Below are positions 23,971 through 32,321 of a DNA stretch of 37,553 nt, in pieces. This DNA is from Fimbriimonadaceae bacterium (GTDB taxonomy: Bacteria > Armatimonadota > Fimbriimonadia > Fimbriimonadales > Fimbriimonadaceae). Positions within the stretch are counted from its first letter, which is position 1; each line of letters opens with the position of its first letter. The stretch lies in NCBI GenBank assembly GCA_025455775.1, contig JALOLT010000013.1:1-37553 (forward strand), given 5' to 3'. Position numbers and translations under genes: made by a program. The notes under the pieces are model-generated. The model searched no databases. It worked only from the letters and a program-made list of their open reading frames with translations, and had not been told where the DNA came from.

Positions 23971-26543
23971 GCCTGCATCCTGGCGACCCCCTCCAGGAAA
24001 AGGCTCCGCACCCCACTTGTCAAATCCTGATATTCCGAGAGGACATGATTGGGGGAGCTCAAACCCAGCCCGAGTGCCAGACGTGACAGTTTATCAGGGT
24101 TTTCCGGCAATAAGTCGTGATCAAAACCATTCGCCGCGATCCAAAACCTTAAGCGAAAGAGAAAATCGTGGGCCCGAAGCAAGAGATCCCCCTCAGCCTG
24201 CCCGAGGAGCTCCGAATTCACCAGGGCAGCAATCCGTTCTCGAGTTCCAGTTCCGACACCCTCTGCTGCAAAGGGATGGCGCATGAGCCAGAGTTGAACG
24301 AGCCAAGTTACATCATCCAAACCTCCATTCCCGAGCTTGACGTGGCGATTGCGGGCACTTGGCGAAACCCTTTCATTTTCGATCCGCTTCTTCATGGCGA
24401 GAAGTTCGGCTAGGCCAGAATCATCCAGGGGCTGCCCAGCCCAACTTTGTCGAACCATGTCAAATATCTCCTGGCTACCATAGACCAGTCGACTCCGCCC
24501 CATCGCGAACCTCTCCCACGTTTGCATCCGGTGGGATTCGTAGTTCAGAAACTGGCCCTTTGTGACACTCACCCTGCCACTCGCCCCCTCTGGGCGCAGT
24601 CGAAGGTCAAGATTCACCGCTGCCCCTCTGAGCCTTGCCGACCTAATCTCAGCCACGATCTCGCGCACCCTCTCCTCGCCCTCATCACTTTCTGTCCCTG
24701 GGTCGATGAAAATCACTCCATCTCCATCTGATGGCGGAGACATCTCTCGTGCTCCCCAGCTCCCCAAAGCGATAACTGTAAGGGGGAGGTCGAGGGTCAG
24801 ACCAGAGAGGAGTCCGTCGTATTGATCGGCCAACTCCTTACCTCCGTCACCAACCCCCAAGACCCACCTGGCCAGCACAGAGCTGCGATCTCGCCGCCAC
24901 AAGCTCGCCCAAACTGGTGCCCCTTTGGATCCCTGCTTCCTCCAGCGTTGCGCCCAATCCAGCGGTTCCATGATCTCCCCTGAAACAACTCCGTCGCTGC
25001 CCTTGGCATCCTGGAGTTCACTTGCCACGGCCGGCGCCTTATCTAGGATTTCGATCATCCGATTCAGGCTGTCGCGATTTTCCAACAGACTGGCAGAGTA
25101 GGCCTCTGGGTCTGGCAGAGACTCAATCCACTTCCCGAGCCCCTCGTGACCTGCGGTCTTGATCAACTTTCGACGGGATTGGCCTGGAATAAACGTCTCA
25201 TATGCAGTCCTGACTCTTTGACGAATCCCTGCGACTGAGCCTCGCAGAGCTGCCTCATCAGGCATGCCCAAGGCACGAGCAATCGCGGTTGCTGCTGCTG
25301 GTTCCGGGGGAATGGCGTAAACCTGTCGGTCTGCGTCGATCTGGCAGAGGTGCTCGAGACGCCGGAGGAACGAATAGGCCTGCATCATCTCTTCTGCGAC
25401 AAGGGTCGGCAAAACGCCATGGCGCTTCAGTTGCTCCAGGGCCTTCAGGGTCTCCTTGGGCCGAATCCCTGGCTCACGATATCCCTCAAGAAACTGGTTG
25501 ATCTGGGCCAAAAACTCGATTTCACGAATCCCGCCTGGCCCCCTCTTCAGATCATCTGGCCCCCCAAGTTCTTCTCCCTTCTCCTTCATCGAAACCAAGT
25601 GGTCGACAACCCAGTCGCCTCGCACACCTTTAAAGGCAACATTATCCCGAAGATCCTCCCACTGGGCCTCATTTTCTGGTGAAGCACCAATCACTTTCGA
25701 CCGGATCAGGGCCATCTGTTCCCAGGGCTCGGCATACTTTTCGTAATAACTATTCAAAGATTTCCATCGGGGAGCGATTGGCCCCTGGCTGCCAAAGGGG
25801 CGAAGGCGCAAGTCAACTCGATAGAGGGCTCCTCTTCCCATTCGATCGGCGAGGGCAGAACGAAGTAACTCACAATAGCGGACTGCATGTCTTTCTCCCT
25901 CGTCATCCGCCGAATCTTCCAAAAAAAAGATGAGATCGATGTCGCTCGAATAGTTTAATTCACACCCTCCCAACTTGCCCAAAGCAGCAATTGTGATCTG
26001 GTTCTGCCCTTCCCAACTCCGAGCAGATTTGTACTGCTCCCACACAATGTCTGCCGCGAGTCGAACGATTCCTGCTGCTAGGTCGCTCAGGCCATGACAC
26101 ACTGTTTGGGGGGTTCCTTCGCCAGATATCTCCCAGGCAGCCAAGCGCAAAAGATGCTTCTGTTTCAAAAATCTCAAGCGATCGAGGCGGTGACTGTAGC
26201 TGATACTCGCCGAGACCAGCCTGGAGCCCTCCTCAAAAACTTGATCCTCTGTGGCGATCTGCCTCGCAATCAGAGGATCGCTCACCACTTCGAAGATCTC
26301 GGGATTCTGCACCAGAACGTCTGTGAGATGACCAGACAAGGAAAAGACCGAGAGGAGTCGCCTAGTTCCCTCCGGTGCCGCCATGAGAGACGAGAAGTAG
26401 AGCCCTGGTGAGGAGACAGCCGACAACCACCTCTCGAACCGAGTGATCGCCATTTCTGGCCGCGGAGACTCACCGACCATCCGTACAAACTCTTCTGGCG
26501 GAGCCAAACCAACCAAACGCTCGAAGTGAGAAAAGTCAGCCAA
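23967..26543 (-). CDS. glnE: Glutamine synthetase adenylyltransferase/adenylyl-removing enzyme (GlnE-like)
   Basis: The 858-aa protein has the two nucleotidyltransferase halves of GlnE. The N-terminal half has LGKLGGCELNYSSDIDLIFF (Asp201, Asp203), RVDLRLRPFG and KRGPGGIREIEF. The C-terminal half has GAREMSPPSDGDGVIF (Asp606, Asp608), LDLRLRPEG and a GGLDD segment. It would add AMP to and remove AMP from glutamine synthetase according to nitrogen status. It is shorter than the roughly 946-aa E. coli protein. The second active-site motif is SDGDG instead of the usual SDLDL, though both metal-binding Asp remain. The start is TTG at 26543 behind AAGGTGAAGG, overlapping the nth stop by 8 nt. No glnA or glnB is in the window. 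Confidence 0.9.
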   Translation of the reverse strand: MADFSHFERLVGLAPPEEFVRMVGESPRPEMAITRFERWLSAVSSPGLYFSSLMAAPEGTRRLLSVFSLSGHLTDVLVQNPEIFEVVSDPLIARQIATEDQVFEEGSRLVSASISYSHRLDRLRFLKQKHLLRLAAWEISGEGTPQTVCHGLSDLAAGIVRLAADIVWEQYKSARSWEGQNQITIAALGKLGGCELNYSSDIDLIFFLEDSADDEGERHAVRYCELLRSALADRMGRGALYRVDLRLRPFGSQGPIAPRWKSLNSYYEKYAEPWEQMALIRSKVIGASPENEAQWEDLRDNVAFKGVRGDWVVDHLVSMKEKGEELGGPDDLKRGPGGIREIEFLAQINQFLEGYREPGIRPKETLKALEQLKRHGVLPTLVAEEMMQAYSFLRRLEHLCQIDADRQVYAIPPEPAAATAIARALGMPDEAALRGSVAGIRQRVRTAYETFIPGQSRRKLIKTAGHEGLGKWIESLPDPEAYSASLLENRDSLNRMIEILDKAPAVASELQDAKGSDGVVSGEIMEPLDWAQRWRKQGSKGAPVWASLWRRDRSSVLARWVLGVGDGGKELADQYDGLLSGLTLDLPLTVIALGSWGAREMSPPSDGDGVIFIDPGTESDEGEERVREIVAEIRSARLRGAAVNLDLRLRPEGASGRVSVTKGQFLNYESHRMQTWERFAMGRSRLVYGSQEIFDMVRQSWAGQPLDDSGLAELLAMKKRIENERVSPSARNRHVKLGNGGLDDVTWLVQLWLMRHPFAAEGVGTGTRERIAALVNSELLGQAEGDLLLRAHDFLFRLRFWIAANGFDHDLLPENPDKLSRLALGLGLSSPNHVLSEYQDLTSGVRSLFLEGVARMQA

Positions 26544-27276
26544 CCTTCACCTTACTTTTCTGCTTTTGACGCGTGGCTTCGAGCCGCTTCAGGCCACCTT
26601 TTTTGAACCAGGGACAAAGAGATTGAATTTGGCAATCTCCGCATCTCGGCACTGGTGCAGTGCAACACATCCGACCATGCTGGATGAGATCAGTGTGATA
26701 GCGAAATGCTGCCCCTTCTGGAACTCTCCTCAAAAGGAGTTCATGGGCCTTTTCCAGAGTCGTCCCTTCTGGCAAAACACCAAGTCTCAGGCTGAGGCGA
26801 TGAACATGGGTGTCCACCGGAATCACATTTCGGCCAAAGGCAAAACAGAGGACGATTGACGCAGTTTTGAGCCCGACGCCAGGCAGGGAGACAAGCCAAT
26901 CACGACCAGCTAAGGTATCCATCTCTCGCAGATTCTCGAGATGAATCTCCCCATTTCTTTCCTTAATCAAATCAAGGCAGCCGATGATGGATTTGGCTTT
27001 GCTATTGGCAAGGCCTGCCCTCTGAATGATCTGGGCGACCTCTTCCCAGCCTGCCGTTCGGACGTCTTCCCATGTGGGAAAAGTGGCGCGGAGTCTCGTA
27101 AAGGCGGGAAAGCTGTTTGCATCTGTGGTGCTCTGGCTAAGGATGCAGCTCACGAGTTCATCCATCGGATCAAATCGCGCTAGATACCTGGCACGACCAT
27201 AGACTTTTTCCAGTTCATCGAGCATCACAAGAACATTCTTTTGAATTCTCTTGTCGCTCGCCGAAACCTGCACCAT
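26536..27276 (-). CDS. nth: Endonuclease III-like DNA glycosylase
   Basis: This 246-aa HhH-GPD protein has the hairpin LPGVGLKTAS with Lys137 at the catalytic lysine position of bifunctional Nth enzymes, VDTHVHR with the essential Asp155, and a 4Fe-4S loop Cys205-x6-Cys212-x2-Cys215-x5-Cys221. It should remove oxidised pyrimidines and nick the strand in base excision repair. I chose the ATG at 27274-27276; a TTG 12 codons upstream is possible but has no ribosome site. The C-terminal tail is very basic. It heads the operon with glnE, plsY and the Lpt genes. A divergent lipoprotein gene starts only 45 bp away, so the promoter is compact. Confidence 0.93.
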   Translation of the reverse strand: MVQVSASDKRIQKNVLVMLDELEKVYGRARYLARFDPMDELVSCILSQSTTDANSFPAFTRLRATFPTWEDVRTAGWEEVAQIIQRAGLANSKAKSIIGCLDLIKERNGEIHLENLREMDTLAGRDWLVSLPGVGLKTASIVLCFAFGRNVIPVDTHVHRLSLRLGVLPEGTTLEKAHELLLRRVPEGAAFRYHTDLIQHGRMCCTAPVPRCGDCQIQSLCPWFKKGGLKRLEATRQKQKSKVKVG

Positions 27277-27321
27277 ATCCGACAGGATACACTTAGCAGA
27301 GTGACTCGACAAGCGATCATC

Positions 27322-27693
27322 ATGAGTTTGATTTGGATCCTCTTTACCCTGGCTGGCTGTTCAAGGCCCAGCATCGTGGGTTCTTGGGAGTCCACACGTG
27401 CCCCGGGGCTTGAGGTGACATTTAGATCGGACGGAACCTATGGGGTGACCTTGCCAGATCAGCTCGGACCTGGGGCGGAGATCTCGGGGAACTATGAAGT
27501 CGATCGCAACCGCGTCAGACTCACCCAGCCGAAACTGGCAGTTGAGCTTCCCTTTGGAGTTCCTACCCCAGATCTTTCCCGATTCTTTCCCGATCAAATC
27601 GACCTCGATGTTGCCTTCAAAACCGATGACGAGGTAGTCATTGCCGGGAACATGATGCTCCAAGGAAACTATAAACGGAAGACAAGACAATGA
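27322..27693 (+). CDS. Lipoprotein with lipocalin-like beta domain
   Basis: This 123-aa protein starts at the ATG at 27322 with a very short signal, MSLIWILFTLAGC, whose LAGC is a lipobox. The mature part has GSWES, LEVTFRSDGTYGV, GNYEVDRNRVRLT and a final MLQGNYKRKT. This strand pattern is typical of small lipocalin-like domains that test for a 'weight of evidence' beta-sheet rather than a catalytic site. The frame is open further upstream but would overlap nth and hide the signal. Its TGA overlaps the guanylyltransferase ATG (ATGA at 27690-27693). The function is unknown; the neighbour suggests an envelope role. Confidence 0.75.
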   Translation: MSLIWILFTLAGCSRPSIVGSWESTRAPGLEVTFRSDGTYGVTLPDQLGPGAEISGNYEVDRNRVRLTQPKLAVELPFGVPTPDLSRFFPDQIDLDVAFKTDDEVVIAGNMMLQGNYKRKTRQ

Positions 27694-28739
27694 AAAGAAT
27701 TGCAATTATTATGGCGGGAGGTTCGGGCGAACGCTTCTGGCCTGTCTCGACCAAAGAGCGACCGAAGCAGTTTTTGAAACTGGCCTCGCCAGAAAAAACT
27801 TTGCTCGAAGAAGCGGTCTCAAGGGCTGCTGACGTCGTCGGCGAGTCTTCTGTCTTTATCGCGACAGGTTCACATCTCCAGGAAGCCACGAAGGATCTCC
27901 TCCCCTTCCTCCCTCCCCACCATATCTTTGCCGAACCCCACAAAAGGAATACCGCCGGTTGCCTGATCTGGGTAGCGGCAAACCTCATCGCAGCTCGCCC
28001 GGATGATTGGGCCGAAACGAGCCTCGCAATTCTGACCGCAGACCAGAGAATCGTTCCCGTCCAAGGGTTCCTCGAAAGCGTAACGGCAGCTCTTGAAACC
28101 GTTGAGCAGTACGGCGGGATCGCCACGATTGGGATCCGACCAACAAGACCGGAAACAGGATTTGGCTACATCGAAGTCGGTGAAGCAGTGGGAGCCGCTA
28201 GCCAGGTCACCAGGTTCCGCGAGAAGCCAGACATAGAAACGGCGAGACGATTCCTTGTGGCTGGCAACTTTTTATGGAATTCGGGGATGTTTTTCTGTAC
28301 AGTCGGAACTCTAATGACTGAGCTCACCAGGCTCCAGCCTGAGATGGCCCAGGTTGCCATGGAATGTGCGAAGAAGATCGCCGAAGGGAAATCGGCAGAC
28401 GCCGCCGACATCTTCTCATCCTGTCCCAACATTTCCATCGACTATGCCGTGATGGAACGGGCAGAGAAAGTCTTCGTGATCGAAGCCAACTTCGACTGGG
28501 ACGACCTCGGATCTTGGGACAGCCTCGAACGGAGCTACCCGAAGGATCCCCACGGCAATGTGAGCCAGGGAACCGCGCGGATGATCGATTGCAACGGCTC
28601 CATCGCCTTCAACGACACAGAAGACTTCAATCTTTCCCTGCTTGGGCTCGAGAACGTTGTGGTGGTGGTGAGCGGCAAACAAATCATGGTTTGCGAAAAG
28701 AGTCGGGCACAAGAAGTCAAGCGTTTTCTAAACTCCTGA
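27690..28739 (+). CDS. manC: Mannose-1-phosphate guanylyltransferase
   Basis: This 349-aa sugar nucleotidyltransferase begins IIMAGGSGERFWPVSTKERPKQFL, the GTP-binding signature and the ERPKQF lysine site of mannose-1-phosphate guanylyltransferases. It also has PHKRNTAGC, ETGFGYIE, FREKPD, GNFLWNSGMF and DWDDLGSW. It makes GDP-mannose, precursor of mannose, fucose or rhamnose residues in surface polysaccharides. The length fits a stand-alone enzyme without the phosphomannose isomerase domain. The substrate-loop motif reads TADQR, where many relatives have an ADH. It is coupled to the upstream lipoprotein by ATGA and overlaps the convergent phosphatase gene by 23 bp. Confidence 0.93.
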   Translation: MKRIAIIMAGGSGERFWPVSTKERPKQFLKLASPEKTLLEEAVSRAADVVGESSVFIATGSHLQEATKDLLPFLPPHHIFAEPHKRNTAGCLIWVAANLIAARPDDWAETSLAILTADQRIVPVQGFLESVTAALETVEQYGGIATIGIRPTRPETGFGYIEVGEAVGAASQVTRFREKPDIETARRFLVAGNFLWNSGMFFCTVGTLMTELTRLQPEMAQVAMECAKKIAEGKSADAADIFSSCPNISIDYAVMERAEKVFVIEANFDWDDLGSWDSLERSYPKDPHGNVSQGTARMIDCNGSIAFNDTEDFNLSLLGLENVVVVVSGKQIMVCEKSRAQEVKRFLNS

Positions 28740-29256
28740 TTGTCTCTTGAACCGCTTCCAGTAAGTCCCCCGATGAAAAATGTCGGCCCAGGATGCCAAA
28801 GGCCTCTGCCGCTTCAAGGTCTGTGAGTTTGTCACCCAATAGGAAGCTGCGGGACAAGTCAGTTGCGAATTCTGCCGCTGCCCGCGCCAACATCCCAGTG
28901 CCAGGCTTTCGAGCCGGACAGGAAGATTCTGGGCCATGGGGGCAGAAGTAAATCGCGTCTATTTCGACGTGCTGGAGGAGCCACAGACTCAGCTCCCGAA
29001 ACTGGGATTCGCGGTAATAGTCGCGGGCAATCCCAGACTGGTTGGTGACAACAATCACCCAGTACCCATTTTCGTAGAGCCACTCCACCGCTTCGATGGC
29101 GCGAGTCACCCACTGCCAGTCCCGTTGGTGGGCGACGTAAGCCCGGTCAATGTTGATAACCCCATCACGGTCGAGAAACGCGACTGGTTTTAAGACAGGT
29201 TTGTGCTCTTGGGGCGCATCACAGCCCTTTCTAATGCGAGACGCGAGGCCAACCAT
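28717..29256 (-). CDS. HAD phosphatase of GmhB/HisB-N type, incomplete zinc site
   Basis: This 179-aa protein has the HAD set FLDRDGVIN (Asp29, Asp31), VTNQSGIAR, RKP (Lys117) and LLGDKLTD. Length and order match D-glycero-D-manno-heptose-1,7-bisphosphate phosphatase, which helps make heptose for LPS core. GmhB normally binds zinc with CxH...CxC before RKP. Here the loop is CPHGPESSCPARKP, giving Cys105, His107 and Cys113 but Ala115 for the fourth ligand, and the loop is short. Zinc may be absent or held differently. The ATG is preceded by a tiny 8-codon frame ending TAAGATG. It is probably cotranscribed with the Wzz-like gene 45 nt upstream. Confidence 0.85.
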   Translation of the reverse strand: MVGLASRIRKGCDAPQEHKPVLKPVAFLDRDGVINIDRAYVAHQRDWQWVTRAIEAVEWLYENGYWVIVVTNQSGIARDYYRESQFRELSLWLLQHVEIDAIYFCPHGPESSCPARKPGTGMLARAAAEFATDLSRSFLLGDKLTDLEAAEAFGILGRHFSSGDLLEAVQETIRSLENA

Positions 29257-29301
29257 CTTAGTTTGACTCGCGTCTTGCCACCATGGCTTACAAGTCCCTT
29301 T

Positions 29302-31413
29302 TTAGACGAGCCGGCTCGCTGCCGTCTTATCTCGATTGATAACCAACCCGAGAACTCTTCCCCCTGCGTGGCGGAGCATGTCGATGGATTCGGCCATTTG
29401 GATCTTGCTAGGCAGTTCTGGGTCGACTACATAGACGACTCCATCAACCATGTCTGCCAGCTGGTGTGCGTCGGCAGTACTGTAGGCGCTAGGGGCGTCA
29501 ATGATCACGATGTTGTGGGACTCTTCCAAGCTCGCAACCAGGTTCTTCATGAGTTCACTCGCCAAGGCTTCCGTCGGGTTGCCAATTTGGCCTCCCGCCG
29601 GGAGGATGCTGAGCTTAGGGACCTCAGTTTCAAGCAGGAAGCTGGTTGGGTCAAGTCGATCCTTGATGATTTGCACGAGACCCTGCGCATCCTTCTTGCC
29701 AAAGAGTGTGCTGACCTTTGGGTTACGAAGGTTAGCGTCGACCAGGACAACTTTTCTGCCTTCTTGAGCAAAAGCCACTGCCAAGTTTGCCGCAACCGTC
29801 GAGACGCCTTCTTTCGAGACACTGCTCGTGACCAAGACAGACTTGACTGGCTTTGATTGGTCAGCAAAGGCGAGGTTTGTTCGCAGCATACGATAAGCCT
29901 CGAATGTCAGAGCCTGGTTTGGATTGAAGATGACCGGTGGCTGGTTGGCGGGACGCTTCGGAATCCTGGCCAGAACGATCGTGTCGGCGATTGCCGTTGC
30001 GTTCCTGGTCGAGAGCACCTTGTCTTGACCGATATCTCGGCTAAGAGCTACGAAGACACCCACGAGAAGGCCAAGCAGCGTTGCCAAGACGAGGTTTAGT
30101 CCCCAACTCGGTCTAGTTTGACGAGCAAAGGCTTGGCGTGTGATGTTGGTCGTTGGTTGCTTCAAGGCGTTGTCCCGCAACTTGAGAGCGTCGGCCGTTC
30201 GGCGAAGCTCTTCGATGGTCGCCTCGTGACCCCGGACGATTGATTGCAGACTGGACAGTTGTCGCGTCAGTTCCGGATCGATCGGCTTGAGAGAATTCAC
30301 GACAGAAGCCGTTCCGGCTGCTGCCCTGAGTGATTCGTATCTGGCCCTTGCTCCCGCAAGAGCAGCTTCCGCTGCCGTGACCCTGGCCTCGTACGAATCG
30401 ATTTCAGGATTTCGAACTGTTTGTTCTTCGGTGACAACCTTCTCCAGCGCGTCAAGGTATTGCTTCTTTTCGGCAATCCTTGCTTCAATTTCGCGTACAG
30501 CTCTGTGTTCAGGCTGGTAGCGAATGAGCAGAGCTTCTCGTTCAGATTCAAGGACGGCGAGTTCCCTTTGTTCGAGAACAATTTCATTGCGGTTCGTTCT
30601 CACGATCGGGAGGCGCACAGTACGGGGCAAGGCGGCCGCATCACGGCGCAAGGAGTCGAGAGATCTTTCTGCCTCTCGCACCGAAGCTTCGGCAAACTTT
30701 ACTGCCTGCTGATCCTCTCTGGCTGCCCCAGCATTGATCTGCTCTTGATTGAGCTGTCGCTGAACTTCCGCCTGCGAATCGAGCATGCGGTTCGTGGCCT
30801 GGAAGGCAGCCACATCACCACGGGCCTTTTCCAAGGCTGCTCCTTCTTCTTCCAGTCGACGGCTCACGAACTGGGTTGCCTGGGATACCTGGGCGGCACT
30901 TTTGGTGATGACAAATTCGGAAAAGACTTCTGGCAGAACAGTTGCCATGTCGGAGGCGAGCCGCTCGGTGGGAGCAGTCACTTGCACCTGGACAACATTA
31001 GTATCCAAGAGCTGGCGAACCTCGATCCTGGGGCCCCGCTCCTCGCGAAGCTCACCGACAAGGTTCGGCACTCCGCTTCTCTCGAAAACCTTGATCAGAA
31101 CCTCTTGCGACTCGAGCAACTGGATCTGAGTTGGAACGTCGTACGAGCCCCCTGTGCGGGAAATGACTTCTTCCACCGAACCAGTGGTTCCGGGGTTGGT
31201 CATCGTTCGTCCTTCGACGAGAATCCTGGTGATAGCGGTGAATTGCGCAGGAATCAACGCCGTGACACCAGCCCCGATCACCAAAAAGATCAAGGCGATA
31301 ATGAGGATCAGCCACTTTTGCCGACCAAGAATCCCAACCAAATCCTTAAAGGTGAGATCCGAAACTGTTGTGCTTAAGACGTTTGCTCCGCCAGTTGATG
31401 ATTTTCTTACCAC
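29302..31413 (-). CDS. Wzz/BY-kinase fusion protein with degenerate Walker A
   Basis: The 703-aa protein combines a Wzz chain-length domain and a CpsD-type cytoplasmic domain. TM1 is at about 32-54, a long periplasmic coiled coil at about 150-415, and TM2 at about 437-458. The E-x2-R-x2-R motif (Glu505, Arg508, Arg511) of BY-kinases is intact. The P-loop reads SSVSKEGVST: Val537 stands where the Walker A lysine of PGEGKS should be. Walker A' is VLVDANLRNP, with Asn561 for the second Asp. Walker B NIVIIDAPS (Asp639) is present. No tyrosine cluster exists at the C terminus. It likely controls polysaccharide length or export, but tyrosine-kinase activity is doubtful. The start is GTG at 31411-31413. 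Confidence 0.9.
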   Translation of the reverse strand: MVRKSSTGGANVLSTTVSDLTFKDLVGILGRQKWLILIIALIFLVIGAGVTALIPAQFTAITRILVEGRTMTNPGTTGSVEEVISRTGGSYDVPTQIQLLESQEVLIKVFERSGVPNLVGELREERGPRIEVRQLLDTNVVQVQVTAPTERLASDMATVLPEVFSEFVITKSAAQVSQATQFVSRRLEEEGAALEKARGDVAAFQATNRMLDSQAEVQRQLNQEQINAGAAREDQQAVKFAEASVREAERSLDSLRRDAAALPRTVRLPIVRTNRNEIVLEQRELAVLESEREALLIRYQPEHRAVREIEARIAEKKQYLDALEKVVTEEQTVRNPEIDSYEARVTAAEAALAGARARYESLRAAAGTASVVNSLKPIDPELTRQLSSLQSIVRGHEATIEELRRTADALKLRDNALKQPTTNITRQAFARQTRPSWGLNLVLATLLGLLVGVFVALSRDIGQDKVLSTRNATAIADTIVLARIPKRPANQPPVIFNPNQALTFEAYRMLRTNLAFADQSKPVKSVLVTSSVSKEGVSTVAANLAVAFAQEGRKVVLVDANLRNPKVSTLFGKKDAQGLVQIIKDRLDPTSFLLETEVPKLSILPAGGQIGNPTEALASELMKNLVASLEESHNIVIIDAPSAYSTADAHQLADMVDGVVYVVDPELPSKIQMAESIDMLRHAGGRVLGLVINRDKTAASRLV

Positions 31414-31575
31414 GAGTTAGCCGTTCCTCAAAGCGTTTACCACGCACATCATACCTATTCTCGGACTACCGAATAGTTTCCCTAAGGGTCAGACGGGCGT
31501 GCCAAACTCAAAGTCTCTCATTCGCTCGACTCAGCATAAGCCAAAAGATGGCTCACAAAGCCTGCATAATCATGG

Positions 31576-31624
31576 AAAAACACCGTTTGATTCGCGTCAG
31601 TTTTCTGCCAAAGCGAGTCAAACG
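31576..31624 (-). terminator. Intrinsic terminator after the DinB-family gene
   Basis: A 12-bp stem (31584-31595 with 31613-31624, one mismatch or wobble) has a 17-nt loop. On minus it is followed by GGTGTTTTT. It begins about 26 nt after the DinB stop. On plus it is followed by ATCCTTTT, so it may also work weakly in that direction. Confidence 0.8.
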
Positions 31625-31649
31625 ATCCTTTTCTGCGCCTCCTGTCACG

Positions 31650-32123
31650 TTAGGAAATCGTTGCCACTTCCGTCGCAAGGTAGTGGGTCAACTGCTCCAC
31701 ATGCTCCATGTCATGGGTCAGGAGCATGAGAATGTAATCTGCGATCGTCCAAGTTCTACCCCCCTCAATCGAGAAGGTTTTATTGAAGTCATCCGCAGAG
31801 AGCCCTCTCAAAAACTCCACCGTCATCCCTCGACGAGATTCAAAGACTTCAGCCTCATGAAAAACATCCTTAGATGAATACTTGTGAGCCTCGGCCATCT
31901 TGTCCGGATCATAACTGGGAACAACCGGCGAACTCTTGAGAGTCGCGACCCGAATCCGATCCAAAACGTGCTGCTCATAGTCAGCCAGATGAGCAATCAC
32001 TTCTCTGGCAGTGAACCGATCTACCTCGATTCGGTCATCTAACCGGTCGGTCGGAAATACGCGCAGGATTCGCTCGATGACTTTTGGGCCCATCGGCAGA
32101 GCTTTTACTAACCTGTCCGTCAT
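31650..32123 (-). CDS. DinB/YfiT-family four-helix metalloprotein
   Basis: This 157-aa protein fits the DinB-like fold: four helices with a histidine triad at His45 (VIAHLADYEQH), His137 and His141 (LLTHDMEHVEQL), which binds a divalent metal. Many family members are thiol-dependent transferases or dehydrogenases of low-molecular-weight thiols such as bacillithiol; others have no known reaction. It is single-domain and cytoplasmic. The name comes from a damage-inducible gene of Bacillus and does not mean DNA polymerase IV. It is divergent from the SOD gene with a 198-bp spacer. The substrate is unknown. Confidence 0.88.
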   Translation of the reverse strand: MTDRLVKALPMGPKVIERILRVFPTDRLDDRIEVDRFTAREVIAHLADYEQHVLDRIRVATLKSSPVVPSYDPDKMAEAHKYSSKDVFHEAEVFESRRGMTVEFLRGLSADDFNKTFSIEGGRTWTIADYILMLLTHDMEHVEQLTHYLATEVATIS

Positions 32124-32321
32124 TTGCTCAGATTACTCTTTCTTTCGCGCCTGCGTCAGAGGCATTCCTGACTTTTTTTATTGCCCCCTATCAGAATTTG
32201 TCGCGAGGGGTGCAACTGGGCCTAGAACGTGAGCCAACGAGACGATATATCACTGATCCGTGTCGTAGACTCGGAAAAGAGGCGTAGGGGTGTTTCAAAC
32301 CCTGCTCTAGTGAATCTAACC

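Noticed and set aside
30421-31377. 318-codon plus-strand frame antisense to the Wzz-like gene
   Set aside because: The minus-strand gene has clear domains throughout. The plus frame is its mirror, caused by codon bias, and contains no domain.
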